A model generated the notes under the pieces. The model did not search any database. It worked only from the letters and a program-made list of their open reading frames with translations, and had not been told where the DNA came from. A DNA stretch of 64,000 bases from Sphaeramia orbicularis. Its lineage: Eukaryota > Chordata > Actinopteri > Kurtiformes > Apogonidae. The first letter of the stretch is position 1. The number at the start of each line of letters is the position of its first letter. The stretch covers positions 26,895,285 to 26,959,284 of the forward strand of contig NC_043964.1 of the NCBI RefSeq assembly GCF_902148855.1, in the 5' to 3' direction. This document shows, piece after piece, positions 23,959-35,660 of the stretch. The position numbers were made by a program, and so were the translations under genes.

Positions 23959-24849
23959 GTAGTTTATAAAAGTAAGTATTTTCATAATGTAATGGGTTTT
24001 TTTTTACACTAAAACAAAGACAAAAATTTGGAGTTGTCATTATTTATAGGTTATTATGTTATTATTTTACTGGTCCGGCCCACTTCAGATCAAATTTAGC
24101 TGAATACGGCCTCTGAACTAAAATGAGTTTGACACCCCTGATGTAGGCGGTGCTGCAAGATAGATTTAGACACATTGAGCTAAACTTCTAAAAATTCAGA
24201 AATCAGATAATGATCGGAGTATTAGTGTGTATATAAACAGACTCAATGAATAGACAGTAGATATCTGCGTTGTTCTGACTCACATTAACTCCATATGTGC
24301 ATTTCCAGATTGTCCCTGTACCTGAGTGCGAGTTCAGGTGCTACCTTCCAAGTCCCTGACCTCGGAGCCCTTCAGTCCCACCTGTGTTTTACCTGGGATT
24401 CTGGGTCAGGTGCAACCGCCCTCTTCATGAACGGGAAGAAGAGTCTGACCAAGATCTACAGGAAGAACCACAACGTGAGTTCTGGAGGCAAGACCATCCT
24501 GGGACAAGACCCTGACTCACTTCTGGGGGATTTTGAGGCCGACCAGAGTTTTGTTGGAGAGATTAATGATGTGAATATGTGGAGCTCAGTCCTCTCAGAT
24601 CGAACCATCCAGGACATGTTTTCAGGGATGAGGGTTCCAAGACCAGATGTGTTAGACTGGAAAACCACCCAGCTGCAAAAACATGGAGGGGCTGAGATAC
24701 TTACCACTGAGTAGTAGCTTTAACACATTTTGCACATTCTATATTTTCTAAAAATGCTGAGATAATTTAAAATGTTTAATGATTTGTGGATGTAAATGCC
24801 ATTAACGCTTCAAATTAAAACCATTTTCTGTCCAATAAAAGCTGGATTT

Positions 24850-25572
24850 TGAATGAATTAAATGGGCCTAATAGACCTAGAACTGTCTCCTGTTATTTGT
24901 TTCCTGTATATTTTTTTTTTTCTCCATCAGTTTGTTTCAAGGGTCACACAGCCTCACATTCAGGTAGAACCCATAGCAGGAACCATAACATCAGAGTTTT
25001 TAAGACAAGAGTTTGTGTTTTGTTATGTTAGCTTTAATAGAGTCCCAAGTGATCATATTTAGACATAAAGGCGTAGAGCCCATGGGTAAACTAATGCTAA
25101 ACACTAGCTTACTTACAAAAACTGTCAATTCCATCAAGCACTGAGTAACAAACTGATTTTCCGTCTTTTGAGTCGAACATATAAACCCTGAAAGGCAGAA
25201 TCAAATATATACTCTACTGTAAAACAACTGCTGAACCACTAATCATATCAATGTGCTTGTAAAGTCAGGTCAAATGGAATTTATCTGCTTCTTGTCTCAT
25301 TTGGATCTTCACAGGCTCTGTAGTGAATGTGCACTTTTTTTTTTTTTTTTCCTTTATGGGCTCAGCTGGCTGACAGGCAGCTGTCTGTACCGATAAGGCA
25401 GCAACAGACACCAACTGTACTCCCAGTCATCATTGCCCATTTTTCTAACACCTTTGCTTGTGTATCCTCTTTTATTTGGACATTTTACCAGGGAGTATCT
25501 CACACTACTTTTTTTTTTTTTTTCCTACTTGTCTTGTCCAGCGTTCTAACAGCAGAATGGTAGTCTGGTTCC
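24850..25572. other. Downstream flank of pentraxin copy 1
   Basis: Contains a degraded piece of the piggyBac MITE family at about 25225-25335 (block with ACCACTAATCATATCAATG and CTCATTTGGATCTTCACAG) and poly-T tracts at 25337 and 25509. Nothing else is recognised. Confidence 0.45.
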
Positions 25573-26645
25573 TTTTGGTGCTGAACAAATTTGATTTGCC
25601 AAGTGTAACTTCATAAAGTATATGAAGCGCCCTTTGATATTCTACTATGTTTATTATGAGTTTTGTTGAACCACATTTCGATGCCGGACCTGACATGCGG
25701 GGTGGGGGTGGGGGGGTAGAAGAAGGGGAGAGAACAAGAGAGAAGAAGGTGGCGAAGACCCTCACAAGAAAATATCAACAATACAAACAGCAACAACCAT
25801 GGAGACAATTATAATGGTGACAATAACTACAACCAGAACTGCGTAAACTGGGCAGAAGAGAAAAAAAACAAACAAAACAAACAAAACTACAAAAAAAGCC
25901 AAAACAAAACACAACAATGAGATGCATAAGACCTATGAAATGAAGAATATAAGAAAACATGAACAAAATATCGTATACCACGTTCGCACAAATAATACCT
26001 ATAACAAATAATACCAGAAACAAATCCACACAACATCAGTTGTTCACATTCATCTGCTGTGACAGAGTGAACCAGGCAAACAGACTGAGGTGAAGAACAC
26101 AGGCATGCAACCGCACTCCCTCCAAGGATCAGGGACCGACCCAGAGGGCCCCAAGGCCCGGCCATCCAGCAGACACCACAGAGAGGGGGGATCCAGCCCC
26201 CCCCCCCCCGAGAGGCAACAGTGTGCCCGCCCCGAAGATGGTCGAGGGAGGCCCCCACCAGAGGCCCCACTGCAGCCGAGCACAGGCCCCAGGAGGGCAG
26301 GGACGCTAGCCGCCCCCCCCCTCCGCCGGGGGCCGGCCACCCAGGGGCAGGCAAGGCGCCGGTCCCCGAGCCCCACGAGCCCAGGAGCCACCCGTCTCCC
26401 CGGGCAGGGGTCCCACCCAGCACACCGGGCGGCCAGGCCGGCCCAAACCGCCACCCGCTGCAGGCCAGTGTGCACCCCGATGCCACAGCCAAGCGCCCTG
26501 GGGGCCCGGAGGCCCACCTCCCCATCCCACCAAGCCCAACCCCCAAACCCCACACACACCCCAGTCCCCCACTCACCCACACAAGCATATGTACACACAC
26601 CCACTGACTCCCAGACATACACACCACCCATCCCACATGTTCGAC

Positions 26646-26698
<53 letters not shown>

Positions 26699-28306
26699 CC
26701 ACAAACACCTCCACCCATGCCCATACACCCACATGCACGCCCACACACATCTACATGTACACACATACCCACACATGTACCCACATCCATCAACAGCCCC
26801 TCCCACCCACCTGCACACACCAGACACGCGTATCTGGAATGCTGCCCCCCCCAGCAGCGAGCAGCACCGTGAGTCTCCCCAAGGCGTGGCACCCGAGCGC
26901 AGCCCCAGCACCAACCGCAGCCCAGGGAGGCAACACCAGCCGCCAGGAACCCCACCGCGGTCCACCACCCCACCAGCAACTGCCACACCCCGATGCCCGA
27001 ATACACACATCTTTCCCGGTCCCAACACGACCTGCGGCGGGCAAGAGAGCAGCCAGCCCAGCGCCGCCCCCCCCTCCCCCCGACCACAATCCCCATGCAC
27101 ACATCATTCATCAGAGGACGGCAACCCACCCGGCAATGCAGCCAGGTGAGCCCCAAGCCAATGTTCCAGCCCCCCTCCCCCGGGGCCCCCCGCCCCAGAC
27201 GGCATCCAGGAAACAGGGGTGTGGGAAGACCCCCCCCTCCCCCTCGCCTCCCCACCTATCAGTGTTTTGAAGTGTGAGGTTTGTATGCAAGCAATTAAAA
27301 TTGAGGAGCATAACTGCGCATCACTGAGGGCGACACCACACAGGCAGCCTCACCCACCGGCACGGCACCGCCCACCAGGCGCCACGCAGCCCGCCCCCCA
27401 AAAGTGAATGTGTGGTGTTAGTGTTTCTGTGTGTTGTGCTGTGGGTGGGTGTAATTAAAATTGAAGAGTTAGCCACCCCAGGGTACCACAGAGGGAGGCC
27501 GTTTTAGTGACCCCCCCTGCCGTACCCCCTCAGGATGTGCACCCTCCCCAAGACCCTACGTGCTTTGCGTGAGGGGGGTGGGGAGGCGAGGGGTTGGGGA
27601 TAGTATGACTGGGAGGAAGTTTCCTCCCAGAAGACGAGCCAGCCGGCATTCGGCACCCCCGTTCCCCAGTACCCGTCCCCAGGCAGGGGCCGCCAAGGAG
27701 CGGGGTAGCCCAGAGACCCCGGGCACCCAACGACCGCAGCCAGAAAGCCACCACCCCCCCTGAGGCCACTCACGCACTCAGTCATCCTATGCAGCAGAGG
27801 GAGCACGGACCTGGGACCAGCCGCCCCAAAGCCCCCCAAACAAGCGCGGGGACCCACCACACTCCACACCTCCCCAGTCTTACATGCACTAGGCATGCAG
27901 CGATCACCGGCACAGTGCCACCCCGCAGCACGAGACCCAGCGACCAGCGCCCCCGCCCCAGGTCCCAGTCGCCACCACGGCCGCACCCCACCACCGCACC
28001 CCGAGAGAACCCCCAGCGACGCCCCCCACCCCCCACAGGGGCCACAACCCCCCAGGCACCCCTGCAGTCCCCCTCCCCCACCGCCACCACACCACAACCC
28101 TCTCTCATTCACCAAACATACATGTACATCCACACCCACACACCTGCTCCATCAGCTCCCCCACACGCCCGCACACACAGACTTGCACGCACAATCCCTC
28201 ATTCATACTCTAATGCACACATGAGCACTCGTTCACACACACCAACACACACCGACACACCCACCCCTACACACAAACGTGTGCACACACACACACTCAC
28301 ACACAT

Positions 28307-28366
<60 letters not shown>

Positions 28367-28450
28367 GTACATTATTTATAACATTTCATTTGTGTCACTG
28401 TTTGCATTCAGTCAGTTGATAATACAACTCTTTATGGGCACATGTGTATA
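25573..28450. repeat. Long C-rich interspersed repeat, copy 1
   Basis: The plus strand is extremely rich in C and poor in T and G over about 2.2 kb (26090-28360), with embedded CA microsatellites at 26651-26692 and 28327-28362. Blocks recur in the same order at 43945-45310 (for example GGTGCTGAACAAATTTG, then ACCTATCAG near the GC-rich-to-AT transition, then TCCTCCCAGAAGACGA). Copy 2 lacks 25700-26955. Both strands show long overlapping open frames (up to 401 aa, 26050-27255 minus), which I read as a by-product of composition, since proteins are Gly/Trp- or Pro/His-repetitive and match no family I know. The element class is unknown; a LINE untranslated region is one possibility. Confidence 0.7.
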
Positions 28451-29109
28451 GTCAGTTAATGAATATAAATAAACACCCTGAAAAACAACATCAGAATATA
28501 AGGTTTCAAGTTGCTTATGTGGACAAAAAAATTACTTGAAAGCTGAAAACATGAAATTTCTTTAAAAAAACAAACAAACAAACAAAAAACGCAAACTTCA
28601 GTATCAGCTGCATATATGCCCATTGAAAAAAAACAATTTTTTAATCCAATGCAAATGTATTAAAGAACCATATATGTGTACTACTGAGCATTGTGTTTCA
28701 TGGAGTGGACGATATGATGACTAGTTGCCTAAAAGTATTGTAATGGTGAAAAAAGTCAGGTGCAATAGATCACGTGATGGAATGGTATATGCTTATACTT
28801 CTCATCCCACCACAATCCAATTCACTCTGTCCGGATGGTGTGATTTATCTGGATGTTTTTGTTTTTTTTTTGTCTTTTATTTGAACAATGACAAGCTAGA
28901 ATGAAAACAAGCTGAAATGAAATAGGAGTAATGAGGCTATTTTTAAAATATAAGGGGTAAAAGTAAAAAGTTGGCTGAAAAATCTATAAATGTATAGATG
29001 ACAAAAACTTCAACTTAAGTAAGGTAACAAAGTATTTGTACTTTGTTACTTGACACCTCTGATGGCTTCATAGTAGAAGAGTCCTGGTCCTGAACTGGCC
29101 CAAAGTCCA
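28451..29109. other. Spacer between C-rich repeat and pentraxin copy 2
   Basis: AT-rich. A small hairpin-forming piece near 29015-29050 (GTAACAAAGTA against TACTTTGTTAC) looks like the end of a common fish MITE. Otherwise unannotated. Confidence 0.35.
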
Positions 29110-29632
29110 GACCTGTAACAAACTGAAAACAGTTTGTTAAAGGTCATCAAACTTAAAAACTACATTTTTTGTGATTTAATTTTGCCGTTTTTAAGAGAAA
29201 CAGTGCAATGCAGGTATTTTCCTAAAATTAAGCTGAATGTTTTAGTAAATACTGAGGGACTTGAGTAAACTTTGATAAAACATTTAGAGGTATCCAAAGA
29301 CTTCATAAAAGAAGCATGAAATTAGAAAATCCCAAATGGACCAATTGCTTGGAAATGAATTTGATTTTAACCAAATACTTCTCACATGTTGACTGAAAGT
29401 TAATGTTTATCCTCTGTTTTGTTTGTTCAAACCTTGAATCATTTCGCTATATGACCAGAGGTCGTGCTCAAATTTTCTGTCGTGTTTTCTACATCTTCAC
29501 TGTAAGTATTCACTTTAATGTCTTTCTATGAAACCTTTTCTTTGTAGAGTCAAACATGAATTTAATAAATGCAAGAAAATTGGTGGAATAAACAGACATT
29601 TTTAACATTTTCTGCAGGTTTACTTGGACAAA
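29110..29632 (+). promoter_or_regulatory. Upstream region and 5' UTR of pentraxin copy 2
   Basis: This stretch is shared, in inverted form, with 17800-17580 and 15055-14555, showing the extent of the duplicated promoter block. A TTCTGCAGG just before the ATG is conserved in all three pentraxin starts and may be a splice acceptor for an untranslated first exon. Confidence 0.55.
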
Positions 29633-32481
29633 ATGAGGATTTCAGCTGTAGTTTTAATCATTGCCATCTCCGTGGCATTGACTGGTAAAGTTATACTTTT
29701 CATTTGTATTTTTGTATGTTTAGATTTAATATTAGTTTGTTGTATTATGAGTTTTATCTGCTTATTTGTAGATGAATTACCTGAGCTAAAACATCTACTA
29801 AGGAGAAAAACAACCAATAAGTATTTTTTAGACCATTATAGCCACTATAAGGTATATTTTAGTAAAAGATGTGTTCGAGTTTCACTTGTTAATCAGCAAT
29901 TTAAGGTTCCATTGGACTTGAAATAAAACAAAAGTTTAGTTTACACTAGTAGAGTCAAACATATGGCCAGTGGGCCGAAACCCGCTCACCAAAGGGTCCA
30001 ATCCAGCCTGTTAGATGAATTTGTGAAATGTAAAACTTGTGCTTAACATATTATCAGTTCAGGGGCCACATACAGACCAATATGATTTCAAGTGGCTCAG
30101 AGCAGTAAAAAAATAACATAATAACCTATTAATAATGACAACTCTAAAATTTCCTCTGTGATTTAGTATAAATAAATAAAATGACGTGAAAATATTTACA
30201 TTTACACACTATACTTTCACAAAACATTTCAACAACCTGAACAAATATGAACAACCTGAAATGTCTTATAAGAAGTAAATACAGTTTTAACAATATTCTG
30301 CCTGTTACTAAATGTTTTGTGTATTTGTTGATCCACTGTGGTCTGTAAGTTGTAAGGTACATGTACATGATAAGCTGAGGCATAATATTGAAAAATATCA
30401 CACTTATTTTTCTTGAGAAATTTCAAGTCATTCATGGTTGTTCATGTTATTCACATTTTTTAAAGAATAGTTGGTAGATGTAAACATTTTCATGGTTTAA
30501 TTGTACTCTTTCACTCTAGTTTGGAGCTATCATTATTTTTAGGTTCTATTGGTCTGGTGTGTTTGAGATCATTATTGTGCTGAATGTGGAACCTGACACC
30601 CGTGGTTTATCTCTTGTGTGTTGCATTAGAAACATGAAATTTAATATTATGCAAAAAATGAGGGGTGTATCTTAATTTAAATATTGAAAATGTGTGAAAA
30701 ATATAAAAGATTAAATGCAATGGTGAAGTTAAAAACCCGCTCCTCTATTCCAGTGAGTATCACCATCAGGTCCATGATATTTCCTCTTGACAGCAGCAGC
30801 TCTGGTGGCCCGTCCAGTACCGGTTATGTGGAGATGATCCCACAGAATCCCCTGAACCTGAGGGCCTTCACTCTGTGCATGCGTCTGGGCACCGAGCTGT
30901 CCATGACCACCACCGAGCGCTCCATCATCCTGTTCGCCTACAGGACCTCGCAACATGATGAGCTCAACGTATGGCAGGAAGTGGACGGCAGGTACTCCTT
31001 CATCAGTATGCAACGTCATGAATCATCATTTATAATAAATACTGAGGCTGAACTCACCACGATTTAAGAGGATCTACCATGTCTCAGTGTGGACAAGTTT
31101 AGACAAAACACATTCTTTCACTTTCACATTAACCTTCAGGTAACATTAACGCATCACATTAACGCTCTATTCAAACTTTGTGTCAATCCCCCCCCCCCAC
31201 CCACCCCACCCCCAGCAGCAAATCTATTAGTTGATACCAAATCATACCAAATTTGGTTTGTAGATTGCCAGTGACCCAGAATAGATATTGTTACAATTTG
31301 GGAAAAGTGGGTCAAAGTTGACATTTTTTTATGAGTTTTTAAAACCTTTTTCCCCCCATTTACTTATAATGGGTGAGATTTCAAATGTCTCTAGCAGCAA
31401 AACTATTGGTTGAATTCATACCAAACTTGGTTTATAGATTACTAGTGACTCAGAATAAAAATTATTACATTTAGGGAAAAATAAGTCAAAGTTTAAATTT
31501 TTCATGAATTTTTAAAATCTTTTTGTTTTTCCATTCCTTATAAGGGGACGCAATTTCAAATGTCTGCAGCAGCAAAACTACTAGTTAAATTTCTACCAAA
31601 TTGGGTTTATGGATTTCCAGTGACCCAGATTAAATGTGTTTACATTTTGGAAAAAGTAGGTCAAAGTTAATATTTTTTATGAATTTTAAAATATTTTTTC
31701 ATCTCCCATTTACTTAAAATGGGTGACATTTCAAATGTCTATAAAAACATCAATTTCGTTTCAATGTACTTCAAACTTTGCACATATATAGAGGCAAATG
31801 ATATGCTAACATCATCACATGCATAGACATGATGACATCAGCTGGATTGATGCCAAAATAAGATACAATATGTGTGAGGGGTGGGGTTTGTTGTGCCTGG
31901 CACCACTTGTTTTCGTCCACTTTTGGTTCAATTCTTGTTTAACCCTAACCCTAAAACTATAAATGGATTAAAAACCAAATGTTTTGCACAGGTTAGGTGT
32001 TTTCAATGATGAGGAAGGGGCCTCTCTGGGTGGGATATCAGAGGGTTAACTCCATATGTGCATTTCCAGATTGTCCCTGTACCTGAGTGGGAGTTCAGAT
32101 GGCGTTCTATTCCAAGTCCCTGGTCTCGGGGCCCTTCACACCCATCTGTGTTTGACCTGGGATTCCAGCTCAGGTGCAACTGCCCTCTTCATGAACGGAC
32201 AGAGGAGTCTGACCAAGATTTACAAGAAGAACCACAATGTGAGCTCTGGAGGCAGGGTCATCCTGGGACAAGACCCTGACTCACTTCTGGGGGATTTTGA
32301 TGCCGACCAGAGTTTTGTTGGAGAGATTTATGACGTGAATATGTGGAGCTCAGTCCTCTCAGACAGCACCATCCAGGACATGTTTGCAGGGAGGGCAGTG
32401 CCCAGACCAGACATATTGGACTGGGAAACTGCAGAGCTGCGAAGGAATGGGGACACAACGATGATTGAACATGAGCTGTAG
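29633..32481 (+). CDS. Short pentraxin (CRP/SAP-like), copy 2, intact
   Basis: Three exons with GT-AG borders and matching phases: 29633-29684, 30754-30991 and 32070-32481, together 702 nt or 233 aa. Residues 1-17 (MRISAVVLIIAISVALT) form a signal peptide. The pentraxin domain follows: FTLCMRLGTELS and HLCLTWDSSSG hold the conserved disulphide cysteines and the H-x-C-x-[ST]-W-x-S signature; ILGQDPDSLLGDFDADQSF carries calcium ligands, with Pro where human CRP has Gln in the E-Q-D triplet; VNMWSSVLSDSTIQDMF closes the fold. The family makes secreted ring-shaped pentamers that bind phosphocholine-type ligands with calcium and act as acute-phase opsonins. Compared with copy 1, exon 2 has about 10 extra residues rich in Ser and Gly (SSSSGGPSST). 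A poly(A) signal is at 32546-32551. Confidence 0.88.
29955..30605. mobile_element. GGCC-rich foldback element, in pentraxin copy 2 intron 1
   Basis: It begins GAGTCAAACATATGGCC with CACCAAAGGGTCCAATCC soon after, and ends GAACCTGACACCCGTGG. The same family as 6259. Confidence 0.7.
31205..31910 (+). repeat. Tandem repeat of about 175 bp in pentraxin copy 2 intron 2
   Basis: Three and a half units start with AGCAGCAAA at about 31214, 31393 and 31568, each carrying GACCCAGAATA or a variant and GGTCAAAGTT. The last unit runs into ATGACATCAGCTGG and TGTTGTGCCTGGCACCAC. A single reversed unit of the family sits at 49745-50040. Confidence 0.85.
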
Positions 32482-32559
32482 CTTTGACAGGTCGATTACA
32501 TCAAATTATCACAACACTATCACATGTATCACCATGTTACAGGCCAATAAAGGTTATTT

Positions 32560-34856
32560 TGTAACAATGTTTGGCTTATACACTTCATTCAACCTTTAAT
32601 TTTCTTTGCATTATGACTCATTTATTGGTAAATTAAATGTAATTCAGAGAAAAACAACATGAACTGTGAAATGTTTTTTTCCTGGTTAAATCAAGTTTAT
32701 ATTAATAAATAAATACATAAATACCAAATGTCAAGATGTTGGTGTTAATTTAACTGGGCTTAGAAATACAACAGATACAAATCATCTGACATGATTCTTA
32801 TTGAGGAACTTTTATATATTGTCACCTTCTTAAAATAATGGCATAATCATAATTTTCAAGTGAAAAAACAAAAACAAACAGAATTAAATTGAACCAAATA
32901 TATGTGTAATTTTAAAACAAAACAAAACATGAAAATCATAACTTAGCCCCTTATTTTAAGACTATGACAGTATCATGTAATATTACATGAGAAAATGTTG
33001 TCATTACACACAAAACCATTTTCAGGCAGAAACACTGATGACTGTTATTAAAAATAATTGTTAGAAATAGGTGGAATTTACACACTTTTACAGTGTTTTT
33101 TTCTTCTGTTTTGGAGACATAGAAAGCTAAAAAATTTTTTACTCTCTATCATTGTGTCTTTGTTTAAATTCAGGAGCTCTGCTTAGATTTAAGTTTTGAT
33201 TCTTTTTTAAAATGTGTTTCTGAAAATAAATAAATCAAGTACACTTCATACAGGACGATGATTTATCACTAGTTCACTCAACCATACCAAGTTTTTTTTA
33301 TTTTCTTACTTGTCTCAACACTATTCAAAGGTAACTCAAGTGCTTTATGAGTGCATCAGTATCTTTATATACTGTATGTATAAAGGACCTGATTGTATAT
33401 CTTTGTAAAACACAGAGTAATCTTCAGTTTCTTTTCGATCTGTTTCCCTGATTCACGTTCTCATTATAAGAAGATGATGACAAAAACTTGATGTCGTTCT
33501 GTATCAGTGGTTTCTGACCTTTATTTGTGTCATTTTGTGCACTTATAAAACATTACCTCTGAATATGATGCAACAAGCCATAGATTTTCAACATAAAACT
33601 TCATGAAAATGGGCATAATTTTATTGGAGTCATGTTGTAGTTCTCAATATGACCAGTAGATGACGCCAAAGTTTTACAGTTTTACAGTCAGACAAACGTG
33701 TAGAAAAGCCCGTTGACATTATTATTTGGTTGTAACAGGGTGAAAGTTGGTCATTATCACCCATGAACCAAAGGTAATTTCTGTCATTAATACGGCCCGA
33801 AAAAACTTTTATTTTCACATCATAATAAAATGTAAAAAAGATCTTTCTGCACAGTTTCCAATAAATGTATTTACAGTTTTTCACCCTATACTTGTTAAAA
33901 GTGTTGCATTTTCAGCTTTTTCTACTCCACTCAACTACTTTGTAGACATTAAAAAATAAATAAATGATCACTCCAATATACATTATAATCCAATTCATTT
34001 GACGTATGTCATATTTGATTTATTTACTCCGAGATGTTCCTCCAAGAAAACCAATAAAAAATTACTGCTTTTAAAAGACAGACGTCATACTTATAAATAT
34101 ATATTTGGCACCTATGTTACTAAAGTACTTTGATTCTTTAACATTTTTATCTATGTTTAACAAGTATCTCTGAGGTAATTAGTGGTTAAAACTGAAAAAA
34201 AAAACAAACAAACATTAAAACGCCTCAATCACTGTTAGAATTCTGAAATGTATTTACTTTTGATCGGGACTGAAAATTATTAAAAGATTTAAGTCAGTAT
34301 AAAGTGGAACATATAATTATATAATTAGTAATATAATGATTTTGTATAAAACAGTTGTTTTTAAAATGATGCTGAAAAAGAAACTAAAACTGCATCAGAG
34401 TCGGTGTTGGTGCCATCACTGACAATATTTTTTCCATTTCTTTTTCATTTTGTCAGTTTATTTGTTTACTTTCACCACAATTCATGTTGTTAAATTGTAA
34501 ATCTCTCTGTCTTGTTCTTGCTGTATTCACTCTTTTGGGCTTTTAGCTGGACGGGCTGCATTAAATCATTATTACCATCAAAATAACAGGTCACTACTGA
34601 ACAGTGTAACAGTAAATACATGTTACTGACTTAACTTCTTCCCTGGAGTCTCTGTACTTTATTGCCTCACAGGTTTTCCCTGGATCATCTCTGGACCTGC
34701 TGCTGTGGTCCTGCTTCTCTCCTTCCTCCATCATCATTATTCATTTATCCATATAGTTATTATAGTGTTTATTATACAGTCACTGGGATGGTAGAGCTCT
34801 CTAATGATGGAAGCTAACATCTGCAGTAGTTGTATATCCACTACTGGAGTAATACA
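32560..34856. other. AT-rich intergenic stretch
   Basis: 2.3 kb between pentraxin copy 2 and the next repeat. I see no coding exon, no RNA gene and no element with defined ends. Confidence 0.35.
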
Positions 34857-35090
34857 CTGCAAAAATCAAAATCTTACCAAGTGTATTTTTCTAATTTCTG
34901 GTTAGAATATCTCATCACACTTAAAATAAGACATAATCACCCAAAGAGTAAATTGTAAGTGAGATATAAGAACTTATTTTTAGACAATAGATCTTGAAAA
35001 TCTTATTTCAAGAAATCTTACCAAGAGAATTTTCACTTGATCAATTGGCAAATTTTTTTTTGTTTGAATTAAGCAAAAAAAAAAAAAAAA
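34857..35090 (+). mobile_element. Possible end of an EnSpm/CACTA-like MITE
   Basis: It starts CACTGCAAAAATCAAAATC and contains repeated CTTACCAAG and TTTCAAG words, then runs into an A tract at 35073. The CACTG start fits CACTA-type ends, but I could not place the other end. Confidence 0.35.
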
Positions 35091-35114
35091 AAAATCATGA
35101 AAATTATCTTGTTG

Positions 35115-35660
35115 CCACTATCATGGCATCGCCCATTTGTTTGCAGGTAGACCTCTCCTCCTCAACTCAAACGGAGTGTCTTCACTAACACTAGCTTAAG
35201 AAGGACATTTTGTGGAGATAAAGATGTCAGCCATGGTATGCGGTGCCGTGCTGGGGTACCTGGCACCGAGCTGTGGCACCGTGGTGCCACGGCAAGTGGT
35301 TGGCACTGAGCCGTGGCACCGAGCCGTAGTACCGCGGCACCTCGCGGCCCCAACCGAGGTGCCGCGGCGCCAGCCGTGGTGCCATGGCACCTCGCGGCAC
35401 CAGCTGTGGTGCTGTGATGCCACGGCTTGGTGCCAACCACTTGCCGTGGCACCGCGGTGTCGCAGCTCGGTGCCACAGATCGGTGCCACAGCTCGGTGCC
35501 ACAGCTCGGTGCCAGGTACCCCAGCACGGCACCGCGTACCATGGCTGACATCTTTATCTCCACAAAATGTCCTTCTTAAGCTAGTGTTAGTGAAGACACT
35601 CCGTTTGAGTTGAGGAGGAGAGGTCTACCTGCAAACAAATGGGCGATGCCATGATAGTGG
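35115..35660. repeat. 546-bp palindrome with GGCACC-repeat core
   Basis: The outer 167 bp on each side (35115-35281 and 35494-35660) are reverse complements with essentially one mismatch (near 35239). The centre (35282-35493) is a GC-rich array of GTGGCACC/GGTGCCAC words with its own inverted block (TGCCACGGCAAGTGGTTGG at about 35285 against its complement near 35431-35452). The whole can form one giant hairpin. Because of the symmetry each strand has a 133-codon frame (35212-35613 plus, 35162-35563 minus) with almost the same first 22 and last 27 residues. No known protein family is recognised; these frames are probably accidental. Confidence 0.9.

Larger units (their letters stand above)
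21954..24148. mobile_element. GGCC-rich foldback element expanded by a satellite and an insertion
   Basis: It opens ACAGGTGTCAAACATGTGGCC and closes GAGTTTGACACCCCTG. The interior has grown from about 0.6 to 2.2 kb through a tandem array (22050-22140 and 23130-23640) and an unrelated insertion at 22150-23130. Confidence 0.7.
19907..24714 (+). pseudogene. Short pentraxin (CRP/SAP-like), copy 1, frameshifted
   Basis: Three exons: 19907-19958 (signal peptide MRLSVVVFLVAISGALA), 21035-21232 and 24309-24714, all with GT-AG borders. Exon 2 begins RSLIFPSETDN and carries FTLCMRV and EIILFAYRTT; exon 3 carries the pentraxin signature HLCFTWDS, the calcium-binding stretch ILGQDPDS...EADQSFVGEI and the closing VNMWSSVLSD. 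Short pentraxins are secreted pentameric calcium-dependent opsonins. Near the end of exon 2 the expected frame (DELN-WREADG) is lost through two extra bases compared with copy 2, around 21201-21215. As written, translation would stop a few codons into exon 3. Exon 3 itself stays fully open and the gene looks young, so a sequence error or allele difference is possible. A poly(A) signal is at 24834-24839. Confidence 0.8.

Noticed and set aside
26050-27255. A 401-codon minus-strand frame and overlapping 260- and 186-codon plus-strand frames
   Set aside because: They lie in the C-rich repeat, where AT-poor DNA lacks stop codons. The predicted proteins are Gly/Trp- or Pro/His-repetitive with CA-repeat-derived runs, and the second copy of the repeat has deletions that change the frames.
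27504-28451. Further long frames on both strands (211 and 220 codons)
   Set aside because: Same composition effect in the C-rich repeat; no domain is recognisable.
35162-35613. Two 133-codon proteins encoded on opposite strands of the palindrome
   Set aside because: They follow from the symmetry and GGCACC composition; no start context, intron or family supports them as genes.
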